Positions 7,336-16,323 of a stretch of DNA of 64,000 bases are shown one piece after another. Every line of letters begins with the position of its first letter. The first letter of the stretch is position 1. Position numbers and translations under genes: made by a program. The DNA comes from VAYN01 sp963702075 (GTDB taxonomy: Bacteria; Actinomycetota; Thermoleophilia; Solirubrobacterales; 70-9), in NCBI GenBank assembly GCA_963702075.1, contig OY969703.1:620001-684000 (forward strand), read 5' to 3'. The notes beneath the pieces were generated by a model, which was not told the DNA's origin, searched no databases, and saw only the letters and a list, made by a program, of their open reading frames with translations.

Positions 7336-10287
7336 TCACGCTTCGGCGGCCGGGCAGATCAGGCGGTAGTCGCACCAGCTGCAGACCTTGGGGGAGGGGC
7401 GGGGCTCGAAGTCTTGGCTGAGGATGCCCTCGCCGACCTGGAGGACGGTGCGCTCGACGCGCTCGGCATCATCGGGCTTGGTCGGGGCCGCCACCTTGTC
7501 GCCGTCGAGCACGTAGTAGTAGCTGCCGGTGCTGGCCTCGATCCCCCAGGCCTCGCGCGCCGCCATCCGGTAGAGCGCCAACTGCAGGTCGTCGGCGAGC
7601 TCGTCTTCGCTCTTGCGCTCGCCGGTCTTGTAGTCGATCAGCTCGTAGTCGCCGTCGGGCAGGCGGTCGACGCGGTCGACCCGGCCGCGCACGTGGTGGT
7701 CGCCGACCTTGAAGTCGAACTTTTTCTCCAGCCAGACCGGTTCGCCCTCGGCCAGCCGCTCGCGCTCCCAGTAGAGGCGCAGCGCCTCCTTGGCGCGGTC
7801 GCGGAACTGCAGCTCGTCGTCGGAGTCGCGGAAGCCGGTGCGCCGCCAGCCCTGCTCGAAGAGCCGGTTCAGCGTCCGCAACCCTTCGGACTCGTTCGGC
7901 GGCGGCTCCTTGTGGAAGCGCTCGAGGACGTTGTGGAAGAGGATCCCGAAGCGCTGGTTGATCGTCGGCTCCTGCGGGATCCCGAAGACGCGGGCGAACT
8001 TGTACTTGAGCGGGCAGGTCAGATACAGCGTCAGGTCGGAGGCCGAGAGGCTGAGCATGCCGTCGCCGCGGCGTGGCAGGAAGGCCTCCAGCGAGGGCTC
8101 CTCGCGCGCCGCCACCAGCTCCAGGCGTCGGCCGCGCTCGCGCTCGGAATCGAGCAGGTAGGCGTCCAGCGCGGAGGCGTCGAGCTCGGCCTGCTGCTCG
8201 GGGGTCGCCACCTGTCGCAGCAGCCCGTTCACCGCCTCGATCGCCTCGGCGGTCGGCTCGTCCCCGGGTCGTTGCGCAAGCGCCGCCAGCTTCAGCAGCT
8301 CGAGGTAACGGGCGATCGCCCGGTTGACGTCGATCGCGGTGTCGAGGCGCGGCTCGGAGAGCTCGCGGCCGGCGCGCCAGGAGGCCTCGAGCACCTGCTC
8401 GCGCAGCTGTCGGTAGGTCGCGTGCAGTCCCTCCGCCGGGCCGAACAGCTCCTCCTCGTGCAGCTCCTCGGTTGCGCCTGTGGCGGCGGCGCTCGCCAGC
8501 GCCTCCTCGTAGTAGCGAGAGGGACGCGCGGCCTCGCCCTCCGGCCCCCGTTCGACCCGCGAGAGCACGAGGCCGCTGCGGGCCGGCCAGCCGATCCGCT
8601 CCCAATCCGCTTCCTCCTCCAGACCGAGGACAAAGACGTAGTCGAAGCCGAGGCCCTTCACCGCCGACACGGTCATGCCGCGCACCGCCCCCGGCGCCGG
8701 CGGCTCCTCCGCCTCCTCGGCTTCCACCCCCGCCTCGGCGACGGCGCTGAGATAGCGGACGAAGCCGCGGGTGGAGCCGTGCGGTTCCCGCCGCGTCCAG
8801 GCAGTCGCCAGCTCGGCCAGGCGGGAGAGCCCGAGCAGGCGCTCGGCAACCTCGGGCTGGGCGGCGAAGAGGCGCTGGCGCCGCAGCCCGACCTGCTCGA
8901 TCAGCCGCCGAACGAAGACGTCGGCGCGCTGTTCCTCCATGATCGCCGCGGCGGCCGCGTAGAGCCTGAGGAAGGTCCCAATCCGCTCCCGCGCCTCGGG
9001 CTGGAACTGGGGGCTGTCGAGGGCGGCCTCACAGGCGGCGACGATGTCCTGCTTACGCCGCCGGGCGATCGTCGTCAGCCGCGCCAGGTCGCCGGAGCGC
9101 AGCTCGACCGGAGGTCGCGTCAGCGCCCTCGCCGCCGCGGCCGAGTCGCCGGGGTCGGCGAGCACCCGCAGCCAGGCGATCGCGTCGCGCACCTCTGGTC
9201 GCTGGAAGAGCGCGGCCGGCCCGAAGAGGTGGAAGGGGATGCCGCGCTCCTCCATCGCCGCCACCGCACCCCCGCCCTTGGCGGGATCGGCGACCAGCAC
9301 GCAGATCTCCTCCGGCGCGGTGCCGGCGGCGACGAGGTGCTCGATCGCCCGCGCCGTCGCCTGCGATTGCGCCCGCTCGTTGCCGCAGCGCCAGAAGCTC
9401 AGCTCGGGATCGCGGAAGCGCTCCTCCAGCTCAACTCGCTCGCCTGCCGGGAAGAGGTCGACGAACCAGCGGACGGGCTCGCTTCCCTCGCTCGCGAAGA
9501 GCTGGTTCGGGTTGTCGGGGGCGAGCGACTCGGTCACCGCCAGCTGCGCCGGGGTCGCCTCCTCCAGCTCGTCGACCATCAGGTAGGGCCAGCGCTCGGC
9601 GATCCGGCGTCGCACGTCGGGCCGCTCCACCAGCAGGCAGTCGAGGGCGAGGAAGACGTCGCCGCGGTCGAGGCTGCCGGTCTCGGCGACGATGCGGTCG
9701 TGGGTGGCATAGAGCTCGGCGAACTCCTGCTCGCGCTGGATCTCCTCGCGTCCCGCCTCGTCTTCGGCGGACGCAGCCCCGGCCCGTTCTGCGAGCGTCG
9801 TCGGCCCGACCCGTTCGGCCTTCAACCGGTCGATCCGCGCCAGCAGCCGCGCCAGCAGCCCGGCCGGGTTGCCGCGGATCTCGTGCCGGCGCAGCGGCAG
9901 CCGGTCGAGCCGGTCGAGCAGCATCGCCAGCCGCTCCGCCCGGCCGAGCACGTCGAAGAAGGGTTCGAGGCCGGCCTCCTCGGAGAACTCGCGCAGGAGC
10001 CGCTCGCCGATCGCGTCCCAGCTGCCGATCCAGAGCTCCTCGAAGGAACCGGGGACCAGCGCCTCGCAGCGGGCGCGCAGCCGCGCCGCGGTGGTGCGGC
10101 TGGAGGCGATCGTCAGGACGGACTCGGGCCGGGTGCCGGAGTCGACCAGATGGGCCAGCCGGCGGGCGAGCAGCTCGGTCTTGCCCGTTCCCGGCGCGCC
10201 CATGACCAACAACGGCCCGCGATCGTGCTCGATCGCCCTCTGACGATCCGAGACGGCGCTCTCCAGGGTCGGCTGGTCCTCAGACAT
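7336..10287 (-). CDS. UvrD/AddB-like helicase with C-terminal RecB-type nuclease
   Basis: A 983-residue protein with an N-terminal SF1 helicase-like region and a C-terminal PD-(D/E)XK nuclease. Walker A is GAPGTGKTELLARR (about 31-44). The Walker B region reads DELEEA. The nuclease carries GILFHNVLERFH, the core GRVDRVDRLPDGDYELIDYKTG, and Cys in YLTCPLKYKF, CSWCDY and LICP, which fit the Fe-S staple of AddB/AdnA-type nucleases. The helicase motif near KGLGFDYVFVLGLEE has Gly where active enzymes have Glu, and the usual arginine-containing motif VI is not recognisable. A role in double-strand break processing is likely; it may be the nuclease-bearing subunit of an Adn/Add-like complex. No partner is adjacent. 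Confidence 0.85.
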   Translation of the reverse strand: MSEDQPTLESAVSDRQRAIEHDRGPLLVMGAPGTGKTELLARRLAHLVDSGTRPESVLTIASSRTTAARLRARCEALVPGSFEELWIGSWDAIGERLLREFSEEAGLEPFFDVLGRAERLAMLLDRLDRLPLRRHEIRGNPAGLLARLLARIDRLKAERVGPTTLAERAGAASAEDEAGREEIQREQEFAELYATHDRIVAETGSLDRGDVFLALDCLLVERPDVRRRIAERWPYLMVDELEEATPAQLAVTESLAPDNPNQLFASEGSEPVRWFVDLFPAGERVELEERFRDPELSFWRCGNERAQSQATARAIEHLVAAGTAPEEICVLVADPAKGGGAVAAMEERGIPFHLFGPAALFQRPEVRDAIAWLRVLADPGDSAAAARALTRPPVELRSGDLARLTTIARRRKQDIVAACEAALDSPQFQPEARERIGTFLRLYAAAAAIMEEQRADVFVRRLIEQVGLRRQRLFAAQPEVAERLLGLSRLAELATAWTRREPHGSTRGFVRYLSAVAEAGVEAEEAEEPPAPGAVRGMTVSAVKGLGFDYVFVLGLEEEADWERIGWPARSGLVLSRVERGPEGEAARPSRYYEEALASAAATGATEELHEEELFGPAEGLHATYRQLREQVLEASWRAGRELSEPRLDTAIDVNRAIARYLELLKLAALAQRPGDEPTAEAIEAVNGLLRQVATPEQQAELDASALDAYLLDSERERGRRLELVAAREEPSLEAFLPRRGDGMLSLSASDLTLYLTCPLKYKFARVFGIPQEPTINQRFGILFHNVLERFHKEPPPNESEGLRTLNRLFEQGWRRTGFRDSDDELQFRDRAKEALRLYWERERLAEGEPVWLEKKFDFKVGDHHVRGRVDRVDRLPDGDYELIDYKTGERKSEDELADDLQLALYRMAAREAWGIEASTGSYYYVLDGDKVAAPTKPDDAERVERTVLQVGEGILSQDFEPRPSPKVCSWCDYRLICPAAEA

Positions 10288-10312
10288 AGCTCAACGCTAG
10301 CCGCTCCGTAGC

Positions 10313-11149
10313 ATGGGGTCGATGGACGTCCTCTCCGCCGACTGGCCGGCGATCTGCCGCCGCATCGCCGCCGCCCAGCGCCCGATTTTCGAGCGCACCA
10401 AAACGAGCGAGGAGCGGACCGTGTACGAGGGCGTCGGCGAGGGTGGCGACCGCACCCTGGTGATCGACCGCGAATGCGAGGACGTCGTCTTCGCCGAGCT
10501 GGAGAAGCTGGCCGCTGCTGGCCCCTCGTTCCTCGCCGTCTCCGAGGAGCGAGGGGAAGTCGAGTTCGGCACCGGCGGCGAGCACCGGGTCGTGATCGAC
10601 CCGATCGACGGCTCGCTGAACGCGCGCCGGACGATCCCTTCCTTCGCCGTCTCGATCGCCGTCTCCTCGGGTCCCTCGATGGCCGACGTCGAGTTCGGCT
10701 TCGTTCACGACTTCGGCGCCGACGAGGAGTTCATGGCGCGGCGGGGGGAGGGCGCGACCCTCGACGGCGCGCCGGTACGGGTCTCTCCCGAGGCCGAGCG
10801 GCTCGAGGTCGTCGGGATCGAGTCGGCCGAGCCCGAGTGGTCGCTGCCGGCCTTGGAGGCGTTGGCAGGCAAAGTCTTCCGCCTGCGGGTGGTCGGGGCA
10901 ATCGCGATCTCGGCCGCCTACGTCGCCGCCGGTCGCTTCGACGCGATGCTGAGCCTGCGCTCCTGCCGCTCGGTCGACGCCGCCGCGGCGCAGCTGATCG
11001 TGCGCGAGGCCGGCGGCGAGGTCGCCTTTGGCGACGGGGAGCTCACCGAGGCGCCGCTCGACCTCGAGGCGCGCTATCCGATGGCCGCCGCGAACTCCGC
11101 GGACGGTCTCGCGGCGGTGCGCTCGGCGCAGCTCGCCAAAGCCGCGTAA
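10313..11149 (+). CDS. Inositol monophosphatase family protein
   Basis: A 278-residue sugar/inositol phosphatase of the Mg2+-dependent IMPase/FBPase superfamily. The metal-binding motif is VIDPIDGSLNARRTIP (DPIDGS, usually DP(L/I)DGT), preceded by the acidic VSEERGEVEFG. The late motif is reduced to SVDAAAAQLIVREAGGEV, so the usual W-D-x-A-G signature is only partly kept. Substrate prediction between inositol 1-phosphate, fructose 1,6-bisphosphate and others is therefore unsafe. It is divergent from the helicase-nuclease with 25 bp between starts. A second ATG at 10322 is an equally possible start. Confidence 0.8.
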   Translation: MGSMDVLSADWPAICRRIAAAQRPIFERTKTSEERTVYEGVGEGGDRTLVIDRECEDVVFAELEKLAAAGPSFLAVSEERGEVEFGTGGEHRVVIDPIDGSLNARRTIPSFAVSIAVSSGPSMADVEFGFVHDFGADEEFMARRGEGATLDGAPVRVSPEAERLEVVGIESAEPEWSLPALEALAGKVFRLRVVGAIAISAAYVAAGRFDAMLSLRSCRSVDAAAAQLIVREAGGEVAFGDGELTEAPLDLEARYPMAAANSADGLAAVRSAQLAKAA

Positions 11150-11187
11150 CCCTTCTCAACAGCCGGTTTACAAACTGGTGTTCGGAA

Positions 11188-11199
11188 GAACATACGTTC
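11188..11199. promoter_or_regulatory. Possible LexA (SOS) operator
   Basis: The palindrome GAACATACGTTC matches the Gram-positive/actinobacterial LexA box core GAAC-N4-GTTC. It lies 60 bp upstream of the H1-like gene, just before a possible -10 (TACACT, 11202-11207). A 12-base match could occur by chance about once per window, so the placement in a promoter is the main support. Confidence 0.45.
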
Positions 11200-11258
11200 G
11201 CTACACTCGGGCGTCCCCGTCGCCCCAAACCCACATAACGAAGAGGTGTTTTTCCTTT

Positions 11259-11774
11259 ATGGCAGAAGCAAAAAGCAACGGCAGCAAATCGAAAACGCAG
11301 GCCAAGCGCGCCACTACCGAAGCGAAAAAATCTGCGGCTAAAACTGCGTCCGCTTCCAAACGCGCCGCGACCAAGGCCGCTGTCGCCGAGAAGAACCAGG
11401 TCCAGGCCGCCGTCGAGACCGCCGTCGACGTCCCCGTCGGCGCCGTGCTCGCGGTCAGCGACCGGCTCTCCGAGCTGGCCGAGCCCTGGACCGACCGCAG
11501 CAAGGCCGAGCGGCAGATCAAGAACTACCGCAGCAACCTGCGCAAATCGCTGAAGCGGACCGAGCGCCGGGGCAGCACCGCCCGCCGCCGGGCGCTGACC
11601 GAGGCCCGCAAGACCCGCACTCAGGTCGAGCGCGAGGCACGCAACCGTCGCACCGAAGTCGAGCAGCACGTCCGCCGCGCGATCGAGGTCCCGACCTCGC
11701 GCGCCCAAGAGGTGGTCGACACCGCCCAGGGCGTCGTCGGCAGCGTCACCAGCCAGATCCCGGCGCTCCGCTAG
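11259..11774 (+). CDS. Histone H1-like Lys/Ala-rich DNA-binding protein
   Basis: A 171-residue, strongly basic protein. Residues 1-50 are Lys/Ala/Ser-rich low complexity (KSKTQAKRATTEAKKSAAK), like the tails of H1-type proteins and mycobacterial HupB/Lsr-like proteins. A middle segment, VDVPVGAVLAVSDRLSELAEPW, recurs in actinobacterial heparin-binding-adhesin-like proteins. The C-terminal part is an Arg-rich helix (RRALTEARKTRTQVEREA) likely to form a coiled coil. It probably binds DNA or polyanions; a nucleoid role is inferred. The ATG at 11259 has GAGGTG upstream. A LexA-like palindrome sits in the promoter. Confidence 0.75.
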   Translation: MAEAKSNGSKSKTQAKRATTEAKKSAAKTASASKRAATKAAVAEKNQVQAAVETAVDVPVGAVLAVSDRLSELAEPWTDRSKAERQIKNYRSNLRKSLKRTERRGSTARRRALTEARKTRTQVEREARNRRTEVEQHVRRAIEVPTSRAQEVVDTAQGVVGSVTSQIPALR

Positions 11775-13853
11775 TCAGCGACCGGTAACTGCAACGGGGC
11801 GGGAGAAGGCTGGCTCGTAGGGCCAGCCCTCCCGCCCTTTTACGTCGGCCCGGAACTGGAAGCGGACGCCGCGGCTGTCGTCGTCGCTGAAGCGGTAGGC
11901 GTAGCGGAAGCGACCGTGGGCGTCGGTCTGGACCGTGCGGAACCCGCTCCAATCGGCTCCGGGATAGCGGAACTGCAGTTCCACCGACAGGCCTTCTTCG
12001 AGCGACGCCGCTCCGGCTTGCCCGACGGTGCCGCTGAAGACGATCGGGGCGCCACCCACCTTCGCTGAGCCGGCGGAGGCATGGAGGCGAGCCGAGGCCA
12101 GGACGCCGAGGTGGACGCTCCTGCCGCCCGCACGGGTGAGGGTGCGGGTGCCGCCGAAGGCGGCGCTGACCTCGCGGCTCGGGCCCGGCGCCAGGCGCAG
12201 CGAGAAGGAGCCGTCGGGGCCGGTGCGAACGACCGTCGTCCGTCGCGAGGGCTGCGAGCCGGGCGCGAAGGTCTCCGTCACCGCCACCTCCTGGCCGGCG
12301 GGATAGGCACCGGAGATGCTCTGCAGGCGCCCGCCGAAGACGAGGCCCTGCCCGAAGGAAACGGTTCGTGCGGCGGGGCGCGAGTCGAAGCGGGAGATCG
12401 TCTGCCGATGGCAGCGGCGACCGTGGGCGGTGCGGCTGCAACGGTGCCAGACCAACTGCCGGGCGCCGAACCCGACTTCGAGCTGCGTCTGGGTCTTCAA
12501 CGGATTGACCAGGACCATCTTCGCCCCGCGGGCGCGGTCGCTGCCCGTGGCCGCGTTGCCGGCGCGGTCGTAGCCGCCGGCGAGGAACTCGTACTTGCCG
12601 CGTGGGTAGCTGTCGCTGTCCCAGTGCGCGACCAGACGGTCGCCGACCACCCGCGTCGGCAACTCCTCGAAGCGGCCGTGGCTGCCCACCTGGCGCAACC
12701 GGATCGAGCCGCGGTCGGGGCTGGGGCCGGAGAGGGGGTCGGCGACGGTCGCTTCGATCCGCTCCGGTTCGGCTGGATCCTGCGCAGGTGCGAAGAGCAC
12801 CCGCGGCGCCTCTTCGTCGATCCGGACAGCCGCGGTCGCGGGCAAGGGTCCAGCCGACCCCCCGTCGGCGAGGTTGCCCGCCGCGTCGCGGGCGAAATAG
12901 GCGACTCGGTGTAAGCCGCTGCCGGCCACCCAGGTCGAGATGCTGCCACCGTCGGCGAGCGCGGGAGGGGCGCCGTCGATGGCGATCGCCGTGAACGGCC
13001 CGGTCGGTCCTGCCGCCGCCATACCAGAGAGTTCGTCGGCAGCGAAGACCGTGACCCGCACCGGCCCGTTGCTCCAGCTCGGCGGCACCCCCTGCAGGGA
13101 CAGCTGCGGCAGGGTCGCGTCGGATCTGAAGACGACGCTGGACACGGGCGAGGCGACACCCGAGCCGGAGACGGCGACGACGCGCGCGTAGGTCTCGCCC
13201 TCCGGAAGGGTCCCCAGCGCAATCGTGTCGTCGCCGATCCCCTGCGAAAGGTCGGTCTCGGCGACGCTGCACCACCCGAGGTGGGCGCAGGGGGAGCTGC
13301 CGCTGCCGCCATCGAGGGAGATCGCATAGCCGCGGATGCCCGCCGCCGGCAGCACTCCCACTGGGTGGCCGATCTTCAGCAAGGCGGTCTCGTGACCGGC
13401 GAGCCAGCCTTCGGGCGCCTGCGGCAGGGCGGCAGGCGGGACCGCGTCGTCGAACCGCAGGGTCGCCCGGGAGGCCGGCCCGGCCCCTCCTTCGCCGTCT
13501 TCGAGCCAGACTTCGACGGTGTAGACGCCCGGCGTCGGCGGCACTTCCAGCGGATCGACCATGCGCAGGTTGTCCGTGTTGCGCACCGGCCCTTCGACCA
13601 GGTGCCCTTCCGAGTCGAAGAGGCGGTAGACGACGGCGCGGGGGTAGAGGGGCGGCCCCGGTACCTGGGTCCAATCGAGGCGGAAGGCGTTGCTCGCGTG
13701 CCAGTTCGCCTCGCCGCCCTCGACCTGGAGGTTTTCGATCCGCATCGGTTCGGTGGCCCGGGCGCTCGCAGGTAGGGCGCAGGCGAGGACGAGCGCCAGT
13801 AGGAGGGGCGACTTGACAAACCGCCTGGCAAACGCACCCAGTCGCCGCCTCAC
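11775..13853 (-). CDS. Secreted multidomain beta-sandwich protein
   Basis: A 692-residue protein with a basic signal peptide (RRRLGAFARRFVKS then LLLALVLACALPASARA), predicted to be exported. The rest is a series of Ig/fibronectin-like beta domains. Visible repeats include GGxxTxxVAGSGLHRVAYFARDAAGN and GGYDRAGNA-type strands, and a C-terminal domain (LVFGGRLQSISGAYPAGQEVAV) of the kind found in Thermoleophilia surface proteins. No enzyme motif was seen. The GTG start at 13851-13853 overlaps the stop of the upstream sigma-factor gene (GTGA), so the two are translationally coupled. This suggests a secreted product made under control of that regulator. Confidence 0.8.
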   Translation of the reverse strand: MRRRLGAFARRFVKSPLLLALVLACALPASARATEPMRIENLQVEGGEANWHASNAFRLDWTQVPGPPLYPRAVVYRLFDSEGHLVEGPVRNTDNLRMVDPLEVPPTPGVYTVEVWLEDGEGGAGPASRATLRFDDAVPPAALPQAPEGWLAGHETALLKIGHPVGVLPAAGIRGYAISLDGGSGSSPCAHLGWCSVAETDLSQGIGDDTIALGTLPEGETYARVVAVSGSGVASPVSSVVFRSDATLPQLSLQGVPPSWSNGPVRVTVFAADELSGMAAAGPTGPFTAIAIDGAPPALADGGSISTWVAGSGLHRVAYFARDAAGNLADGGSAGPLPATAAVRIDEEAPRVLFAPAQDPAEPERIEATVADPLSGPSPDRGSIRLRQVGSHGRFEELPTRVVGDRLVAHWDSDSYPRGKYEFLAGGYDRAGNAATGSDRARGAKMVLVNPLKTQTQLEVGFGARQLVWHRCSRTAHGRRCHRQTISRFDSRPAARTVSFGQGLVFGGRLQSISGAYPAGQEVAVTETFAPGSQPSRRTTVVRTGPDGSFSLRLAPGPSREVSAAFGGTRTLTRAGGRSVHLGVLASARLHASAGSAKVGGAPIVFSGTVGQAGAASLEEGLSVELQFRYPGADWSGFRTVQTDAHGRFRYAYRFSDDDSRGVRFQFRADVKGREGWPYEPAFSRPVAVTGR

Positions 13854-15151
13854 GGACCGAACTCCCCGGCGGGATCGCCGCCTGCGCTGCCTTCGACCGG
13901 CGCGGGTTCGGAGACCGGGGGCGGTTCGGATTCGGGCGGCGGGGCGTATTCGACGGCGCCGCCGCTCGACGCCGGTTCGCTTATTTCCGGCGTCGGTTCG
14001 GCGGTCGCGGGCGCCGGTTCCGGGGCGGATTGGTGGTGAGGGGAGCTGGGGTGCGCCCCGGGCTTTGCCTCCGGCACGGCGGTCGGCGCAGGCGCGGGCT
14101 GGTATTCGACCTGCGTCGCTTCCTTCGTCGGACCTTCGATCTGGCGCTCGAGAGCGGCTGGCTTCGCTCCTTCGCCCCCGAGGCCCAGCGGCGTTGGCAC
14201 CAGCCCTGCCGCCACGCAGGCGGCGGCGCCTCCGGCGGTGCCGATGCAGAGAGCCGCAACTTTCGCCACGGCAGCGGCGCCGAGACCCCCGGCACCGCTG
14301 CCGCTGCCGGCCTGTGCGACCGCACCGCCGCTGCGACCGCCGCCGAAGCGCCCGGCGAGTTCCGCCAGGGCATCGTGCCCGCGTTCCAGCAGTGAGCGGT
14401 GGAGGGGGAGGGCAGGCGCCAGCGCCGCGGCCGCCGCCGGGGCGGCGCGATAGGTGCGCAGGGTCGCCCGGCAAGAGGCGCAGGCGCGCAGGTGCTCGCG
14501 CAGCTCGGCCACTTCATCGCTTCCAGCCTCGCCGTCGCAGAAAGCGGAGATCAGCGGCCGCATCTCGGCACAGCGACTGCCGTCTTCGCTGCGGGAGAGC
14601 AGGCCGCGGAAGCGCTCGCGTCCCTCCGCCAAGCACCTGTTGATCTTCGTCCTGCTCCAGGAGGTGATCTCGCCGATCTCCGCGTAGGAGTAGCCCTCGG
14701 CGAGCAGGGTGAGGGCGCGCAGCTCCTGCGGCTTCAGAGCCTGCAACGCCTCGCGGCTGCGGGCGACCGCCTCCCGCCGCTCGGCCCTCTCCGCCGGGCC
14801 GTCGCCGGTCGATGGCAGGAGCGCGACCCAGTCGCCGCTCTCGCCCGGTGGGAGGGGCGAGGCGAGAGTCCGCTCGCGCTCGGTGCGGATTGCCAGCGCC
14901 TCGTGCTTGACCACCGTTTGCGTCCACCTGACGAGCCCCCGCGGATCGGTGCTGGGCGCTCTCCGCAGCAGGATCTCCAGCGCTCGCTGGAGGGCTTCGT
15001 CGGCGTCGTCCTCGCAGAACGAGTAGCGGCGCGCGGTCCTGCGCAAAGCCGTCTCGTTTTGCGCGTAAGTCTCGACAACTGCCCGCTTGCGAGCGGCCGC
15101 GTCCTTCGGATCCAGGCGCGGCTCATGGCGCTCCGCACTGGCGCTTTCCAT
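13850..15151 (-). CDS. ECF-type sigma factor fused to zinc-finger anti-sigma/membrane domain
   Basis: A 433-residue protein. The sigma part has region 2 (about 20-95, YSFCEDDADEALQRALEILL) and region 4 helix-turn-helix (LAEGYSYAEIGEITSWSRTK). It is followed by a ZAS-type zinc finger (EHLRACASCRATL, H-x3-C-x2-C), an Ala/Gly-rich hydrophobic segment that could span the membrane (VAKVAALCIGTAGGAAACVAAG), and a long Pro/Glu-rich tail. Sigma and anti-sigma functions are normally separate genes, so release may need proteolysis or zinc/redox change. The ATG at 15149-15151 follows GGGGGAA; an upstream reading adds twelve unlikely residues. It is coupled to a secreted protein downstream. Confidence 0.85.
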   Translation of the reverse strand: MESASAERHEPRLDPKDAAARKRAVVETYAQNETALRRTARRYSFCEDDADEALQRALEILLRRAPSTDPRGLVRWTQTVVKHEALAIRTERERTLASPLPPGESGDWVALLPSTGDGPAERAERREAVARSREALQALKPQELRALTLLAEGYSYAEIGEITSWSRTKINRCLAEGRERFRGLLSRSEDGSRCAEMRPLISAFCDGEAGSDEVAELREHLRACASCRATLRTYRAAPAAAAALAPALPLHRSLLERGHDALAELAGRFGGGRSGGAVAQAGSGSGAGGLGAAAVAKVAALCIGTAGGAAACVAAGLVPTPLGLGGEGAKPAALERQIEGPTKEATQVEYQPAPAPTAVPEAKPGAHPSSPHHQSAPEPAPATAEPTPEISEPASSGGAVEYAPPPESEPPPVSEPAPVEGSAGGDPAGEFGP

Positions 15152-15324
15152 CGCTTCAATTCCCCCTACCGTTTTGCAGCTTCGCATCGGACACTGGCAG
15201 CGATAGGCGCGAAGACGGCAGGTCTCTCCCCCCTCCTGGACGGATCTTCCATCTCGGAACCGCGGAAATTGCAGGCGGCACCGGAGAAACGTCCAGCGTC
15301 GCGGCGGCTCGCTAGGATCGGCGA

Positions 15325-16272
15325 ATGACCACTTGCGTAGTCACCGGCGGCGCCGGCTTCCTCGGATCCCATCTCTGCGAGCGGCTGCTGCGAGACGGAC
15401 ACCGGGTGATCTGCATCGACAACCTCGAGACCGGGTCGTTGGAGAACATCGCCCACATCCGTGACGAGGCGTTCGAATTCCGCAACATCGACATCACCGA
15501 GAAGGTCGACATTCCCGAGCCGGTCGACTTCGTCTACCACCTCGCCTCGCCGGCCAGCCCGATCGATTACCTGCGGCTGCCCCTGCACACGCTCAAGGTC
15601 GGCTCGCACGGCACCCACCACATGCTCGGCGTCGCCAAGTTCAAGCGCGCCCGCTTCCTGATCGCTTCGACCAGCGAGGTCTACGGCGACCCGGAGGTCC
15701 ATCCGCAGAAGGAGGACTACTGGGGCCACGTCAACCCGATCGGCCCGCGCGGCGTCTACGACGAGGCCAAGCGCTATGCCGAGGCGCTGACGATGGCCTA
15801 CCACCGCCAGCAGGGGGTCGACACGGCGATGGTCCGCATCTTCAACACCTACGGCCCGCGGATGCGCGCCCACGACGGCCGCGCGATCCCAACCTTCCTG
15901 CGCCAGGCGCTGCAGGACCGGCCGCTGACGGTTTTCGGCGACGGCAGCCAGACGCGCAGCTTCTGTTACGTCGACGACCTGATCGACGGCATCATCCGTC
16001 TCGCCGAGTCCGACGTGCACTCGCCCGTCAACATCGGCAACCCGAACGAGTTCACCCTGCTGGAACTGGCGAAGACGGTGGTCGAGCTGACCGACTCGCG
16101 TTCGGAGATCGTCTACGAGGCGCTGCCGACCGACGACCCGAAACAGCGCCGACCCGACATCGGCCGCGCCCGCGACCTGCTGGGCTGGGAGCCGACGATC
16201 GACCTGACCGAGGGGCTGCGGCGGACGATCGACCAGTCCGGCGTCGAGCGCCTGGTCGGCGCCACCGACTAG
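15325..16272 (+). CDS. uxs: UDP-glucuronate decarboxylase (UDP-xylose synthase), SDR family
   Basis: A 315-residue extended SDR. It carries the NAD-binding GGAGFLGSHLCERLL at the N-terminus, the catalytic Tyr-Lys in VYDEAKRYAEALTMAY, and SPASPIDYLRLPLHTLKVGS, characteristic of UXS enzymes. These convert UDP-glucuronate to UDP-xylose for cell-surface glycans. The length agrees with bacterial UXS. It is followed by a short perfect inverted repeat (AGGAGG/CCTCCT, 16273-16287) that may be a weak terminator. dTDP-glucose dehydratase is the main alternative, but the UXS-type motifs make that less likely. Confidence 0.9.
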   Translation: MTTCVVTGGAGFLGSHLCERLLRDGHRVICIDNLETGSLENIAHIRDEAFEFRNIDITEKVDIPEPVDFVYHLASPASPIDYLRLPLHTLKVGSHGTHHMLGVAKFKRARFLIASTSEVYGDPEVHPQKEDYWGHVNPIGPRGVYDEAKRYAEALTMAYHRQQGVDTAMVRIFNTYGPRMRAHDGRAIPTFLRQALQDRPLTVFGDGSQTRSFCYVDDLIDGIIRLAESDVHSPVNIGNPNEFTLLELAKTVVELTDSRSEIVYEALPTDDPKQRRPDIGRARDLLGWEPTIDLTEGLRRTIDQSGVERLVGATD

Positions 16273-16323
16273 AGGAGGCAGCCTCCTAGCGCCCGACTCC
16301 CCTCTCTCAATATCCTGCGGTAG

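Noticed and set aside
7414..10311. A 965-codon open frame antisense to the helicase-nuclease
   Set aside because: Low-complexity translation without motifs, and the true gene has Walker A and nuclease motifs.
15152..15324. An ECF-type promoter (GGAAC-CGTC) before the UDP-xylose synthase
   Set aside because: The possible GGAAC and CGTC hexamers are too far apart (20 or more bases) for the normal spacing.
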